Shown here: positions 11,631 through 23,205 of the stretch, piece after piece
Layout: each line of letters begins with the position of its first letter
How positions within the stretch are numbered: the first letter of the stretch is position 1
From: Sinotaia quadrata
Taxonomy: Eukaryota > Mollusca > Gastropoda > Architaenioglossa > Viviparidae
Reading direction: 5' to 3'
Length of the DNA: 64,000 bases
NCBI GenBank assembly: GCA_028829895.1
Contig: CM054179.1
Coordinates: 110,773,375 to 110,837,374, forward strand
The notes under the pieces: model-generated
What the model was told of the DNA's origin: nothing
Seen by the model: only the letters and a program-made list of their open reading frames with translations
Databases searched by the model: none
Translations under genes and position numbers: made by a program

Positions 11631-11972
11631 TGATCAGGTACGTAAAGAGTCTAGACTCAGAATTTGTTACCTCTGTGTTTGTATTTTTTAAATATCAGTG
11701 ATCAGGTATGTAAAGAGTCTAGACTCAGAGTTTGTTACCTCTGTGTTTGTATTTCTTTAATATCAGTGATCAGGTATGTAAAGAGTCTAGACTCAGAGTT
11801 TGTTACCTCTGTGTTTGTATTTCTTTAATATCAGTGATCAGGTATGTAAAGAGTCTAGACTCAGAGTTTGTTTCCCCTGTGTTTGTATTTCTTTAATATC
11901 AGTGATCAGGTAGGTACAGTAAAGAGTCTAGACTCAAAGTTTGTTACCTCCGTATTTGATTCTCATCACTTG
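11631..11972. repeat. 68-bp minisatellite carrying splice-like motifs
   Basis: Five units start at TGATCAGGT at 11,631, 11,699, 11,767, 11,835 and 11,903. Each ends with a pyrimidine-rich TTTGTATTTCTTTAATATCAG and is followed by TGATCAG|GTATGT, that is, an acceptor-like AG seven bases before a donor-like GT. To the right the unit merges with dispersed repeat B. Confidence 0.95.
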
Positions 11973-12020
11973 TAATTAGTTATGGGTGAATAAATAATAA
12001 TAATAATAATCATAACCAAT
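11950..12020 (+). repeat. dispersed repeat B, copy 2, with (AAT)n tail
   Basis: GATTCTCATCACTTGTAATT is followed by AGTTATGGGTGAATAA and an (AAT)n tail. It is the inverse of the copies at 2,640 and 21,862. The tail follows the conserved end, as in SINE/LINE 3' termini. Confidence 0.6.
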
Positions 12021-12400
12021 AACTATTGTGGTGTTGATGTCACAAAATGCAAAGTAGCAAAGGGTATCTTGCAAGTTTTAGTTTGGAATATTTCATGCCC
12101 CAGTAGACTTAAACCCTTTTGGAGAGGGGGGTATTTCTTTAAATTCATAATTGAATGTGCTCGTGAAATGCTCCTTTATAGAATAGTGCTTTAATAATAT
12201 TTTCTTTTATTTATTTTCCGCTCACTTATCTGTGGTGTTAATGTTGTCCCTGTTAATCAAGCACTTTGTATTTGACATGTTATTTTTATGCATACTGCAA
12301 GATACATTTTTGCAATAAGTTTACATAGTACCGTAAAACATTTCGAGCGTTACTTTCATTTTAAAAAAAAGAATGAGTGCTCTAATAAGTCAACATTACT
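12021..12400. other. AT-rich single-copy DNA
   Basis: No feature could be supported. Confidence 0.5.
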
Positions 12401-12435
12401 ACAGCTGCTGCTACTACTACTACTACTACTACTAT

Positions 12436-12468
<33 letters not shown>

Positions 12469-12480
12469 AGCTACTACTAT
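12401..12480. repeat. (CTA)n/(CTG)n trinucleotide tract
   Basis: About 24 CTA units with a few CTG and TTA variants. Poly-Leu and poly-Tyr frames across it are repeat artefacts. Confidence 0.97.
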
Positions 12481-12648
12481 TTACTCTTTTTAGGACTTCA
12501 GTTATCCGTCGTTTGGTTTGTTGAAAGTCTTGGTTTTGGAATCCAAACAGACTTTCTGGAGATCCAAAGTTCTACGAAGAAAAAGGGCCATTCCAGATGC
12601 TGAGGGCAGTTTAGTGAAATAATCTCCCAACCTTTCAAATGCGATATC

Positions 12649-12675
12649 AGCCCCCTCCCCCCCCCCCCCCCCCCG
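12649..12675. repeat. poly-C tract
   Basis: About 24 C residues with a single T. Such a tract can form i-motif or G-quadruplex structures and is prone to sequencing error. Confidence 0.95.
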
Positions 12676-12934
12676 TGCTCCTATCACTGTTTGTGTCGTT
12701 TCTGCTTTTAATTCCTTGCTTTGGATTTCTAACTTGAGAAATTGGTATTTTTCAGTTTGTTCCAATTCTTTGTGCTTCTGTCGGCTGATAAATGAAATAT
12801 CGAAGACTGTTCCTGCTATGTAGGTCAGGCTGATAAGTAAAATATCATGTTTTCTTGCGGAATTACATGACGTGTTTTTATTTTGAAATCTCTCAGTGTT
12901 TTTACATATTTTTTTTAGTGACCACTTCTGAATG

Positions 12935-13150
12935 GTCTATCCATGTTCTTTGTGTTGTTCCCAGACAATGTAGTTTTCACACATTCAATGTTCTTTGTGG
13001 TGTTCTCAGACTTTAGTATCCATGCTCTTTGTGGGTTTCCAGACTTTAGTTTTCAGACCTCCACACACTTTGTGGGTTTCCAGATTGTAGCTTTGACACA
13101 TCCATGATCTTTGTGGTGCCAAACTGTGTAATTTTCACACATGCATAATG
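12935..13150. repeat. ~53-bp degenerate minisatellite
   Basis: Four to five units share CCATGTTCTTTGTGG and TCCAGACTTTAGTTTTCACA. Confidence 0.85.
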
Positions 13151-14215
13151 TTTGCCATTTCATTGTTGTTTCTGATGGAATATCTTTCGGTTAGATGCGA
13201 GATAGTGATATCCTGATGCAACATATTATTTTATTCTTGTTCGTGCAAAGTCATCATTTTGGGATCCTTTGAGAATTCCATTATTTTTTTTACTTTTGGG
13301 GTTTTTATGCTGCATGTTTGTTCTTACTTAGCAATGGCGTCTGTTTCGGCTCGACCATATCTGTCTGTTAATCGTTTTGTTGAAGTTTCATCGGAATGTC
13401 GCACAGACAGACCATTTAGGGCTTTTGACTCCAGATGTTGTGTTCTTCTGTCTTCTTTGAAGTGGGTTTAGTCCACGGAGTCCTACAGCTTCTGCTAGTG
13501 GCTATTTTTTTTTTTATTACTCCAGATTTATTTGACAAAATCTCAAAGCTCTCCTGCAATAGTGTCGTTGCTTTTCATAAGCTCTGCTTCCAATTTTCTG
13601 ATATACATTAGACCACCCCTCCTCCTCCTCACCACCACCACCACCACCACAACCACCATCGTCGTTGTCGTCAGATTAACTGCGCATAGACACATTAAAT
13701 TGCAATTAAACTGAGTGAAAAGATACTAACGTCTGTAGCAACAAAACAATAAACTCAACCAAAAAGAAAAAAGAAAAAATATGCACGCAAATTGTAATTG
13801 AAGGGAAGGTCAACGAACATTTGGACTTTTTTCCAATAAACAATTGTCGCCGACCCCACCCCTTATGCATGCACTTGATGACCCAAATTTACGCGGCCTA
13901 CGACTCAGAAAATGATGGAGTGGCAGATGTAGGGCCGTAAAACACACATCAGCATGCAATGTGATTACAATAGCCAACGTTTTTTTTCCCCCAAGTAACA
14001 CACTATATTAAGTTTTTAAGCGTCATTATGGGGACTCCAATAGGGTCATCATGATTGTACGTGCTCACAGGCTACAGGAAAATCAATAGACATACTGACA
14101 TCTTACATTCATATTAATGTCTGTATCTTAGTCTATGTATTTGTATGAAATTTTATCAGTAAAGTAAATGACTTTTTGACAGAATTTCGTACGAAGCATA
14201 TTCTAAAAATTGTAT
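13151..14215. other. single-copy DNA with a (CTC)n(ACC)n tract
   Basis: A trinucleotide tract lies at 13,618-13,670. The remainder holds no supported gene; the open frame at 13,259-13,471 begins with a hydrophobic stretch but has no splice or homology support. Dispersed repeat C begins near 13,926. Confidence 0.5.
13924..13955 (+). repeat. dispersed repeat C, copy 1
   Basis: CAGATGTAGGGCCGTAAAAC followed by ACACAT also occurs at 16,166-16,196. Two copies of a 25-bp near-identical motif suggest the end of a transposed element, perhaps a SINE. Confidence 0.45.
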
Positions 14216-14259
<44 letters not shown>

Positions 14260-14260
14260 G
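14216..14260. repeat. (GAAA)n microsatellite
   Basis: About ten AAGA/GAAA units. Confidence 0.97.
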
Positions 14261-14535
14261 ACTGTTAGAATGAAAATAAGATTAAAGTGAATATATAGAT
14301 AATTGACACATACCGGTAGGCCTATATGATAATTTTGAAGTTGAAGAAGAAATGAGTGAAATAAATACAGAGAAGAAATGAATGAAAGAAAGATAGTGAA
14401 GAAAAAATTGAAAGGTTTAATTCATAATTATATAAAAGTATACTTATTTAATTCAAAAGCATTATTTTATTATTCATCATTGACGTCAGTAAACTACATT
14501 ACCTAATCTTTGTTATGCATCCCCCTCCCCCACTT
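14261..14535. other. AT-rich single-copy DNA
   Basis: Nothing recognisable. Confidence 0.5.
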
Positions 14536-14539
14536 TTAT

Positions 14540-15090
14540 AAGCCATCGTTTTATATTTACGTTGATCAGTGTCTAACGCAGGATAATTGTGATTAATAAA
14601 GAGAGCATGCTTAACCCTTTTAGTGTCACACTTCACTTGGTCTGGCCTGATCACATAATTAAATCGTATTAGTTAAAGCGTGTTGTCAGAGCGACATGGC
14701 TGGCTCCACGCTTAGTGACGAAAGCCGCCAAGGGGCACAACTAGCACGAGCTGGGCGCCAGTCAATAGTGGCCACAGTAAGCCCTCTACTGCTTTCACGT
14801 CTTCCAACTGTCCTGCAACCCGCCTTAATAGATTGAAGAGCTGCTCTTGCAGATTGCACGAGGACAGAACAGGGGTACTTCAAGGAAGGGGTGCTTGAGG
14901 AAAAGAAATCTTAGCGGGACGAGAGGGTGGGGTGGGGAGGACTTCTGGTCTGAAAATTCGGTTTCACACTTGCGGACTGCCCAGTACTCCAGGTCCGCAT
15001 CAAATCAATCTCCGTTCTCTGGAAAGAAAAGAATTGCATCTTAATAAAACACCACCTCTCGCCGCAATGAACAGGACATAAAGGGTTATA
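14540..15090. promoter_or_regulatory. GC-richer single-copy island
   Basis: A repeat-free block of balanced composition with ATTA-type cores (GTGATTAATAAAG, ACATAATTAAATCG) and open frames on both strands (14,686-15,126). Neither frame shows a domain or good splice borders, so a conserved non-coding element is as likely as a decayed exon. Confidence 0.22.
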
Positions 15091-15154
15091 AATTTCCCGT
15101 AATGTGGATCGAATTGATGAGAGCATTGTGTGGATAAAGATGTACAGTCTTGTC

Positions 15155-15376
<222 letters not shown>

Positions 15377-16080
15377 CTGAGAGTAACAGATATATACTAG
15401 CAATGCATATTAAAACAACACTTGGGTATATAGATATATTCAAATTTGGATTTGGGGTAGAATGCGTCTAGATATGTAAACTTTGTGATGCCCCCCCCCC
15501 CTCCAATCCTTTGCAATTTAGGCAAATATAAACAAATAATATACTTTCTAATCCAAGACTGAAAACACGTGACAATTGTTATTTGTATTACTATTATGCT
15601 ACCACCACCACTACCGCCACTACCACCACTAGAAATACTATTAGTACCACTTTCAATTTCAAGAAGAAAATATTAGATTTATTTGAATAAAATTTCGTAT
15701 TTATGACAACGTTGTAATCACTCTAAGACGCCAAATTGATGTAGAAACGAGGACTATTAAATAATAATTAGAACAATGAAAACAGATCTGAATGTTTTGT
15801 TCAAAGCAGTCTCGTCATTTAAATATAACGAACTAAGATAAAAATTCTCATCGATAAGCCTGCACGATTTTATTTATTACAACTAGTGAAGTAAATATTC
15901 TCATTGATAAGCTCGCATGATTTTATTTTTATTTGTTTACAAGTGAAGTGTATATTGGAAGTCTTTCGAACAACCACCACTTCAGTCGTTGTCTGACGGT
16001 AGTGACAGGCAATAAAGGGCATGGTATACACATCATTCACCTCACCACCGCCACCACCACCCATGGAATAAACGTTTTCT
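15377..16080. other. single-copy DNA with poly-C and (CCA)n tracts
   Basis: Poly-C lies at 15,489-15,500 and an ACC-rich tract at 15,600-15,635. No gene seen. Confidence 0.5.
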
Positions 16081-16084
16081 CAGG

Positions 16085-16200
16085 AGGTTGCCAGAAGTCT
16101 TTGGTGACTTTGCCAAACTGCTATGACCTTGGGGTCACGAATCTGGCTACAATCTGTTATCGAACTACAGATCTGTAGGGCCGTAAAACACACATTAACA
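16085..16200 (-). repeat. possible tRNA-derived SINE remnant (dispersed repeat C, copy 2)
   Basis: Read on the minus strand, GCCAGATTCGTGACCCCAAG followed by GTCATAGCAGTTTGGCAA resembles the anticodon-to-T-arm part of a tRNA-derived SINE with a decayed B box. The adjacent CTGTAGGGCCGTAAAACAC matches copy 1 near 13,926. A folding or SINE-library search would be needed. Confidence 0.3.
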
Positions 16201-16208
16201 AAATGCAA

Positions 16209-16327
16209 AAAGGGTCTCGCCCATTTATTGTCTTAGCTAGGTAATCAAAATGGCTAGTGTGGACAACAAGGGTCTCGCCCATCTATTGTCTTAGCTAGGT
16301 AATCAACATGGCTAGTGTGGACAAACA
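16209..16327. repeat. 58-bp tandem duplication
   Basis: Two units start at AGGGTCTCGCCCAT (16,211 and 16,269) and include TTAGCTAGGTAATCAA. Confidence 0.96.
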
Positions 16328-16800
16328 CTAAAATTAATATCTGTAACTAGTGGAGACTCCTGAAGCCATCTAACTTCTTTGCTCCCCCCCCCCCCCACAT
16401 CCCCACACCCATTTAGATTTTAAAAACTTTAAACGTGGAGGCATGAAAGATGACCGTAATAGAGCTGCAGCCCCAGTTCTTACGTCCAAACTGTAGACAC
16501 ACCCTGTATGAAAGTGTATTTTAATAGAGCATAAAAAAAGAAATAACAAGTATTTCCACCCTGACTCGAGGCATAAGGAGAGAATCACGTGACAGCCACT
16601 AAGACAGAAAATGCTTGCACTTATATATTGAGAGGAAATATATATTACAACATTCGCTAAGGCAAGTGAAGAACAGTTTACATTTCGATACCCAGTCGGC
16701 CACATAATAAAGAGTTTGGTATTCTTTGTCCTGAAACAGCTTCCAATTGTGAGAAGAAACATAAGACACTAACATTTTAATTTAAAAATCTTTCACACAG
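16328..16800. other. single-copy DNA
   Basis: Poly-C lies at 16,384-16,397. The 130-codon minus-strand frame (16,370-16,762) is hydrophobic and ends in poly-Gly from the C run; no domain is recognised. Confidence 0.45.
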
Positions 16801-16802
16801 CG

Positions 16803-16804
16803 TG

Positions 16805-16865
<61 letters not shown>

Positions 16866-16882
16866 CCACCACCACCATCACC
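16803..16882. repeat. (ATC)n(ACC)n trinucleotide tract
   Basis: About 21 ATC units followed by about five ACC units. Confidence 0.98.
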
Positions 16883-17380
16883 TTAGTCTTTGCTTCACCG
16901 TTATATTTTTCTTTTTCACATGTAAGAAATCTTTATATTTCAGCAACAAGAACTGAAAATATTTTCAAAAAAATGTGAAATTGAAATTCCTGTCTGCTTT
17001 GGAGTAGAAGAATACGGATGTTTTACGGTATGGAATAGCTCTAATCACATCGAATTGTTATATATTTTATACGAATATAAGAATAAAATCGATAAAGTCT
17101 TAAATAAATTGAATTTATTCCAACCTCTTTTGCCACGATTTTATTCATAAATTCTTTCTCATTTGGGTTTAATGGTGGAGCAATTGTCTGTAACCATGCA
17201 ACCGATTCACTGTTAAATTACACTTAAAGGAGATGAAATTGTTCACTCAGATACTTTTCGTTTTCTCTCAAAAACAAGGTAAGATAATAAATATTTATTA
17301 GACTTATTTCATCGTTTAATACCAAGCATTTTATTGTACAACCTGCTTTTGACATTTTCGGCACAGGAATAAAAATTCAA
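16883..17380. other. AT-rich single-copy DNA
   Basis: No supported features. Confidence 0.5.
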
Positions 17381-17384
17381 TATT

Positions 17385-17684
17385 CCCGACATTAGAACGC
17401 GAGAGTGGCTATCGGCCAAACTGCGTCACAGGTCACGGCCCCAGCTCTTGTGGGAAAGAGAAAGAAACGCCAGGTTAAAACACTTAGCGTTATGGGCGGG
17501 CCCATTACTCGGCTTTCATAAATAGAAATCGTAATTAGCGCCTGGATGGAAACAGGGAGGATGTAGGAAAGGAGGTGGAGGGAACTAAATCAAGAAACCT
17601 TTATTAAGCCGGCCGCGTCGTTAGAGAGACCTAATCTACCCGGCCAGCAAACCCACTGCATACCGATCGATGGGTCTGTAAGAA

Positions 17685-17690
<6 letters not shown>
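17385..17690. promoter_or_regulatory. GC-richer single-copy island
   Basis: Contains blocks such as GCGTCACAGGTCACGGCC, CGTTATGGGCGGGCCCATTA and GTCGTTAGAGAGACC. AGGTCACG is a nuclear-receptor-like half-site and TTATGGGC resembles a caudal/posterior Hox type site. Composition and motif content suggest a conserved regulatory element, nothing more. Confidence 0.25.

Positions 17691-17691
<1 letters not shown>

Positions 17692-17747
<56 letters not shown>
17692..17747. repeat. (GA)n microsatellite
   Basis: About 27 GA units. Confidence 0.98.
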
Positions 17748-18680
17748 GAAAGAGTTGAGACAAAGTTGTACATGGAAAAGCTATGGCACACGGACAACGA
17801 TTCCTAATTGGATGATTGGAAGTTCGCTGCCGTTTTGTCCGTTAGCCACTAAGCGCCATGTACGAACACGTTAAAACGGAACTGTTTGTCTCTGGAACTG
17901 TTGACGACATCGCCATTAGTAGAAGAGCGACCAAGAATCGTTATAACACAGCCAAGATCGTCTAGTTACTCTAGTACGTGTCGTAATGTTTGACACTGTC
18001 GTATGATGTATTGAAAAGGGAGAGCACTCTATTGATTCGCATTTTAAAAATAAATATTTGCTTTTGTTGTTGAATGAAAATCTGTTGTTGTTTTCTTTCA
18101 TTTTGTGAATCGGTCTACGTTAGTGATTAAACGAAGATGCGACATTAATGTAGTGAGGGTAAAAATTACTGTACAGATTTTAAAATTATTCTGTGTAGTT
18201 GTTCGAATCTAGAAAGCCTTCTGTAGGTCTATTGTCATAAGATGGACAATCATAGGTCAATTTAATTAAATAGAAGTGGATGACAAGTTTAGTTTGACAT
18301 TATCGAAAGCATTAATTCATGCTGCTGAATGTACTCTGACATGAAACAAAAATAAAATGACGACATTGATTTCAAAATGGACCCGATCTGACATATTGTA
18401 CATTTCGCGAACTAGTGTAGACACTTCAATAATCGTGTATCACACACTTAATCACGTGACAGTAGGTTGCCATTGATGAAGTGATAGCACGCATGAATTA
18501 GTAACTTAAAAATATAATTGATGCATCGTTTTTTAAAAACACAAGAACAGTAGGCGCATCGCCTTAAAGAATAAATAGTAACATAAAAAGCCAGTTATAT
18601 TTATTTAAGTTTCAGAATTGAGAAGTTATATCAATAAGTTATATATTTTTTTATATACAGTGGAATCTTCAGCATCGTAT
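17748..18680. other. single-copy DNA
   Basis: No gene could be supported on either strand. Confidence 0.5.
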
Positions 18681-18682
18681 CT

Positions 18683-19002
18683 GTTAACCATACCAGCTGG
18701 TGTTCGGGTTACAAACCATAGTAACATTGAAGTTAACCATATCAACTGGTGTTCGGGTTACAAACCATAGTAACATTGAAGTTAACCATACCAGCTGGTG
18801 TTCGGGTTACAAACCATAGTAACATTGAAGTTAACCATACCAGCTGGTGTTCGGGTTACAAACCATAGTAACATTGAAGTTAACCATACCAGCTGGTGTT
18901 CGGGTTACAAACCATAGTAACATTGATGTCTGTCGGGAAAACTGTTAATTGTGTGTTGAAGTTAACCATATCAATTGGTGTTCGGGTTACGAACTGTGGC
19001 GG
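18683..19002. repeat. 49-bp minisatellite
   Basis: Units start at GTTAACCATA at 18,683, 18,732, 18,781, 18,830 and 18,879, with a diverged one at 18,961. The core is CAGCTGGTGTTCGGGTTACA. The last unit abuts a short motif shared with the right window end (18,995-19,035). Confidence 0.96.
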
Positions 19003-19040
19003 AGTATATTTACCTATCCCTATTAATAATTATAACTTTT
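18997..19040 (+). repeat. dispersed motif D, copy 1
   Basis: GTGGCGGAGTATATTTACCT followed by ATCCCTATTAATAATTATAA aligns with 63,926-63,970. About 34 of 43 positions agree by eye. It may be the terminal part of a small transposon. Confidence 0.45.
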
Positions 19041-19425
19041 TTGCCAATGTTAACGTGACCCAACCTTGCGCAATACATATGATGATGTTTTGGGACTAAA
19101 CAACTCATGTGGAGAATGTGCTAGAAACCTGCTGATATAATCTAAACCAGTTTTAGGTGGATGAGTAGTTTTTATTATCCAATGGTTAAGATTTACAAGA
19201 ACGAGACGAGCCAATGGGCTGAGATAAAAAATGTACCTGCTCTGGAGAATACCTTTATTAAATGTAAATTCTTGTTGAATAAATGTAATAATGTACTCAA
19301 GTGGAAATTTTGTGTTGCTCCTCTAACATTTTATATTGTTGTTTATATAACGTGAGAAATCACTAAAGTAGTATTTTTTGGAATTTACAAAGATAGGAAA
19401 TCGATGGGGGAACTTGTAAAAACTT
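19041..19425. other. single-copy DNA
   Basis: No supported gene. Confidence 0.5.
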
Positions 19426-19427
19426 AT

Positions 19428-19850
19428 GACACGTACACACACGCACATACCTATACACACAATTAGATACACAATTACGCACGTACACACACGCACATAC
19501 CTAGATACACAATTACACACGTACACACACGCACATACATACACACACAATTAGATACACACCTACAAAACTTCCAGCATTCACACATACACTTAGATTA
19601 TACACATTTGAAGACGCACACATACACATACAAACACAAAATTACGATTAAATGCAAGCACATATACACATGATACATATACAGATACACACACACAGAC
19701 ATACTCAGAGACATACAAGCATGCACGTACACACTCGTATAGACTCATACATAGACACATACTCGAACAAGTGTATAGACATGCATATGTATACAAGCAC
19801 AAACTAACGAATTCATGCATGCACACATACACACTCGCGCGCGTATGCCA
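19428..19850. repeat. CA-rich low-complexity region
   Basis: CACACGTACACACACGCACA-type blocks repeat with AATTAGATACACAATTA spacers (about 60-bp units at 19,435-19,560), then irregular ACATACACAT sequence. Cys/Val-rich frames on the minus strand are artefacts. Confidence 0.93.
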
Positions 19851-21290
19851 ACTCACATGTCACCATTGTGTGCAGGCATATATACAATTATGCAATGAAT
19901 TCACAGGTTAAGATGGATTTGAAAGGACACCTCTCGGTTAGCTGAATCCATGGGAATATTTCCCTGACGGTCGTGACGCTACATCTTGAGTGCTGCCGAT
20001 ACCCGATGCCTAGTTACGCTAGTGATTTTTTATTTGTTCATCTGCTTCAGAGTGGTCAGTCGTGCAGAGCAGGGAGATAATCTCAAGACAGATAATCGTA
20101 TGAGCCACAGAACGGAACATACAGGCTTCATAAAATTTTTACTTTTGATTACTTTCAAACAATTGGTCTTTAATGTTAATTGTACAGCTAGGTCGCGAAT
20201 AATGCGAATAATTATAATGAGTCCCATGAAGTGGTCGCATTATTCGCATTTATTCGAAGTTATATTTATATGTCAAATATTCTAATTGGTTCCAGGTCGA
20301 CGGAAATAGGCAATGAAAAATTTTAAACATAAGTTTTATTATGTTTATGAACGAAATATTACAGTAGAGGATAAGACGAATATATTTATTTGTACACAAC
20401 AATTGTGCCACAGAAGTCAGAGTGAAAATGATTTCTGACATGATAATTGACTCCATTCCGCTCAATAAACCAGAAATATAGCGGTCACTAAATATCGCTC
20501 CGACTGCTCTCTCTAACAGAAGCTAAATGTAGAGAGGCCATAAATCCTAACGGGTTCGCCTGTGATGCAACGGTTGGTGTGTTAAAAAGTTATGTATTAT
20601 CAGATTGAAGTCATATAGATCACGTTCTTATACAACCGTTGCTGTTTGTTCAAGCTGAAATCTTGTGGTTGTTTGACAGTGCGACTAATTTTATAATTGA
20701 TCTCGTCCGGCCTGTTTCTACGTCATGCGTATAGAACGTCACAATGCCACGATTCTAAAAATAACTTAGCGTGGAAATAGTTCATTGCAGGACTGACTTC
20801 TGATTCATGAAACCAATCAGAGCTAAAGTGTAAAATAAAAATCCATTTGACCAAAACTGATTCAAAGTGAGTTCGAGGGAATTATGCAGACCACATAAAG
20901 AAGTAGTCTGGCACCTAATGATTTAATTAACACTTAAGTGTTTATGTGATGTAAATATTGAACGCTATAATGTTTTAACTTCTATATTAGTCAGCGAGTA
21001 TTTCACACATACTCGAAAATGTGCACACATGGAAAAAAAATGTAATCGATTGGTGTTATCATACCAAACTTTGATTCTTATGTGTTTTGTGCAATATTTA
21101 ATATAATTGAGTATTCAATGCTTGGATATTTTGCTGTAGATAATGCATTTTGTGGAAAATTTAAATTTATTGTTAAGTAAAGAGTTGTTATAGAAAGCAG
21201 CTTGATAAAACAAGCAATTCTAAATATCATATTTCTGTGTAAGTGGACGCTAACAAAAACTACTTTGTTGTCTTTCAAATATTTTAGCAG
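19851..21290. other. single-copy DNA
   Basis: 1.4 kb without tandem repeats or recognisable genes. Open frames up to 114 codons on the minus strand (21,078-21,422) run into the next array. Confidence 0.5.
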
Positions 21291-21433
21291 CATAGACTGG
21301 ACTGTTTTCTCTTTATTGAAATCTTCTTTCATATGTAGGTAGACTGGACTGTTTTCTCTTTCTTGAAATCTTCTTTCATATGTGGGTAGACTGGACTGTT
21401 TTCTCTTTCTTAAATTTTTCATTCAGATGCTGG
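21291..21433. repeat. 47-bp minisatellite
   Basis: Three units start at TAGACTGGACTGTTTTCTCT (21,293, 21,340 and 21,387) and end in TTTCATATGTNGG. Confidence 0.95.
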
Positions 21434-21860
21434 TAGCTGGAGAGTGCCTTAATCACATCTCGGCGAAATTGCATGCTACGACCACTTTTATGTCGTTTAA
21501 TCAAATAAAATTTTTGTTCTAAAGTAAAAACGAGCTCTTTGTCTTGCACTCATAGTGCTTTATCTGAAGGAGTCTTCCTTTTGTCCATTTTGTTACGGGC
21601 ATTTCTAAAAATGATTAAAACAATTACTAAAACTAACGTATATTACAGCAGACAGCAGCATATGCACAGACACATTCATACACATATACACATGCACGCA
21701 CACACAAACACACGTAAATATAAGAGCAGACTGAGGTAGCAGCGTCTAAAATCCAAACGGTAACTAGGTAACCTTTAGTGAGCATGCGCATTAATTATTT
21801 TGGTTCGCATTAAACACGACCAGATATTTGTGACGCCAACGCCACCTAGTGAAGGGTTAT
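21434..21860. other. single-copy DNA with a CA-rich tract
   Basis: The CA-rich tract lies at 21,655-21,715. No gene seen. Confidence 0.5.
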
Positions 21861-21861
21861 G

Positions 21862-21932
21862 ATTATTATTTATTATTTAATCGTCCATAACTAATTACTA
21901 GTTATGAGAATCTTAAATTCCTGCATCTACCA
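21862..21932 (-). repeat. dispersed repeat B, copy 3
   Basis: TTATTTAATCGTCCATAACT followed by AATTACTAGTTATGAGAATC matches the copies at 2,680 and, inverted, 11,955. The (ATT)n flank is short here. Confidence 0.6.
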
Positions 21933-22099
21933 TGGTTGAATCGGTTTATAATCATTAAACCAGGAGATTCAGATAATACACAGAATTGCTGCTTTGTCCC
22001 TGTAAAAATATAATCAGGGAACAAATGCTAAGATTCTATTTTTCTCCATTTAAACTCCATTCTTTCTTACATTCAAGCCTCAGATTACAGTTTAATGCA

Positions 22100-22945
22100 A
22101 CAGTATTTATTAGCCTGATACATACATACTGGTTGGTATTGACATTGTACAGCTTCATGGTGGACCAAAGGGCTGCATGCCACACCCTGTCATATGCCTT
22201 CTTAAAATCTACAAAGACATGATAGAGGTTTTGTTGATGCTGAAATTACTTCTCACATAGTAATCTCAGGTTAAAGATCTGTTCAGTTGTGCTTCGCCCT
22301 GATGTTTAATATGATCGTTAGCATGACTTTGCTTGGGTAACATCTGGCCATACGATAGTTCTGACATTGCTGCAAAATGCCTTTTTTCAGGAGAGTTATT
22401 ATGAGTTACTGAGTCCATGGTGTTGTCCATTCCCCTGTCTGCCAGATCATATTGCAGATTGTTAATAGGGCACTTATCATGTCTTTTTTTCCCTTCTTGG
22501 ACTAGTTCTGCAGGGATGTTGTCTACTCCCAATTTCTTCCCTTTTTTCAATGATTTCACTGCAGTCTTTACTTCTTCTAGGAGGATGGGGTAGTTGTAGT
22601 ATTGGTCACTGGTGGGATGTTGAGTATGTCTGGATCCCCTGGTTGTATAGGTCTGTGCAGCATTCTGTCCATCTCTGTAAGACAATTCTCTCCCCTATCT
22701 TGAATGATGGAGGAGTGTCCTTGTTTTGCACTGGTCAGGTCTTTCACCAGTTGGTATGCATTTTTGCTATTATTTTTATTTCGATTATTTTCTATATCTT
22801 TACACTGGTCTTCAATCCACGTCTCCTTTGCCCTTTCAATGCTTTTCTTGATAATCTGGTTGATTTCCTGGTATTGTTTTGCTCCTTCTACTTCTGACTT
22901 CTTCTTCTTTAGCTCTCAATGCTTATTACACAGAGCACCTCGATA
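22100..22945 (-). pseudogene. LINE reverse-transcriptase fragment (RTE/CFDP2-type), degenerate
   Basis: Minus-strand translation in shifting frames gives, in order, the pre-RT linker (ELKKKKSEVEGAKQ, AYQLVKDLTSAKQG at about 22,905-22,700), the RT start block (KTAVKSLKKGK, GVDNIPAELVQEG near 22,500-22,570), LIITLLKKGILQQCQNYR, PSKVMLTIILN, then IFNLRLLCEK and the palm motif-A region VFVDFKKAYDRVWHAALW at 22,222-22,150. This order is that of RTE-like LINE polyproteins often auto-annotated as craniofacial development protein 2-like. A block normally carrying the EEQAGFR region is deleted between about 22,290 and 22,270. At least three frameshifts and several stops show it is dead. The catalytic YxDD block is not present. 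Confidence 0.9.
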
Positions 22946-23205
22946 GTCTCGATCTCATTCTTAATCTCTTTGACCTCTTTCTTAATACTCTTGACCTCTT
23001 TCTTAATAGTCTGGATCTCTTTCTTAATCTCTTTGACCTCTTTCTTAATAGTCTGGATCTCTTTCTTAATCTCTTTGACCTCTTTCTTAATACTCTTGAC
23101 CTCTTTCTTAATAGTCTGGATCTCTTTCTTAATCTCTTTGACCTCTTTCTTAATACTCTTGACCTCTTTCTTAATACTCTTGACCTCCTAAAACTTTCTA
23201 CACTT
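22915..23205 (-). repeat. 21-bp minisatellite encoding coiled-coil heptads
   Basis: Units of 21 bp read on the plus strand as CTCTTTGACCTCTTTCTTAAT or variants, in a 42/63-bp higher-order pattern. The minus strand is open across the array (about 85 codons) and reads as heptads IKKEVKS, IKKEVKE and IKKEIQT. With V/I at position a and I at d and K/E elsewhere, each unit is a canonical heptad. The frame runs to a stop at about 22,906, next to LINE linker sequence. No start codon or promoter is seen, so expression is unproven. Confidence 0.92.

Noticed and set aside
12288..12603. Poly-Leu and poly-Tyr ORFs
   Set aside because: Caused by the (CTA)n tract.
16370..16762. 130-codon minus-strand ORF with hydrophobic segments
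   Set aside because: No domain, no splice context, ends in poly-Gly from a C run; length compatible with chance.
19323..19856. Cys/Val-rich minus-strand ORFs
   Set aside because: CA-rich repeats read as CVCVY-type peptides.
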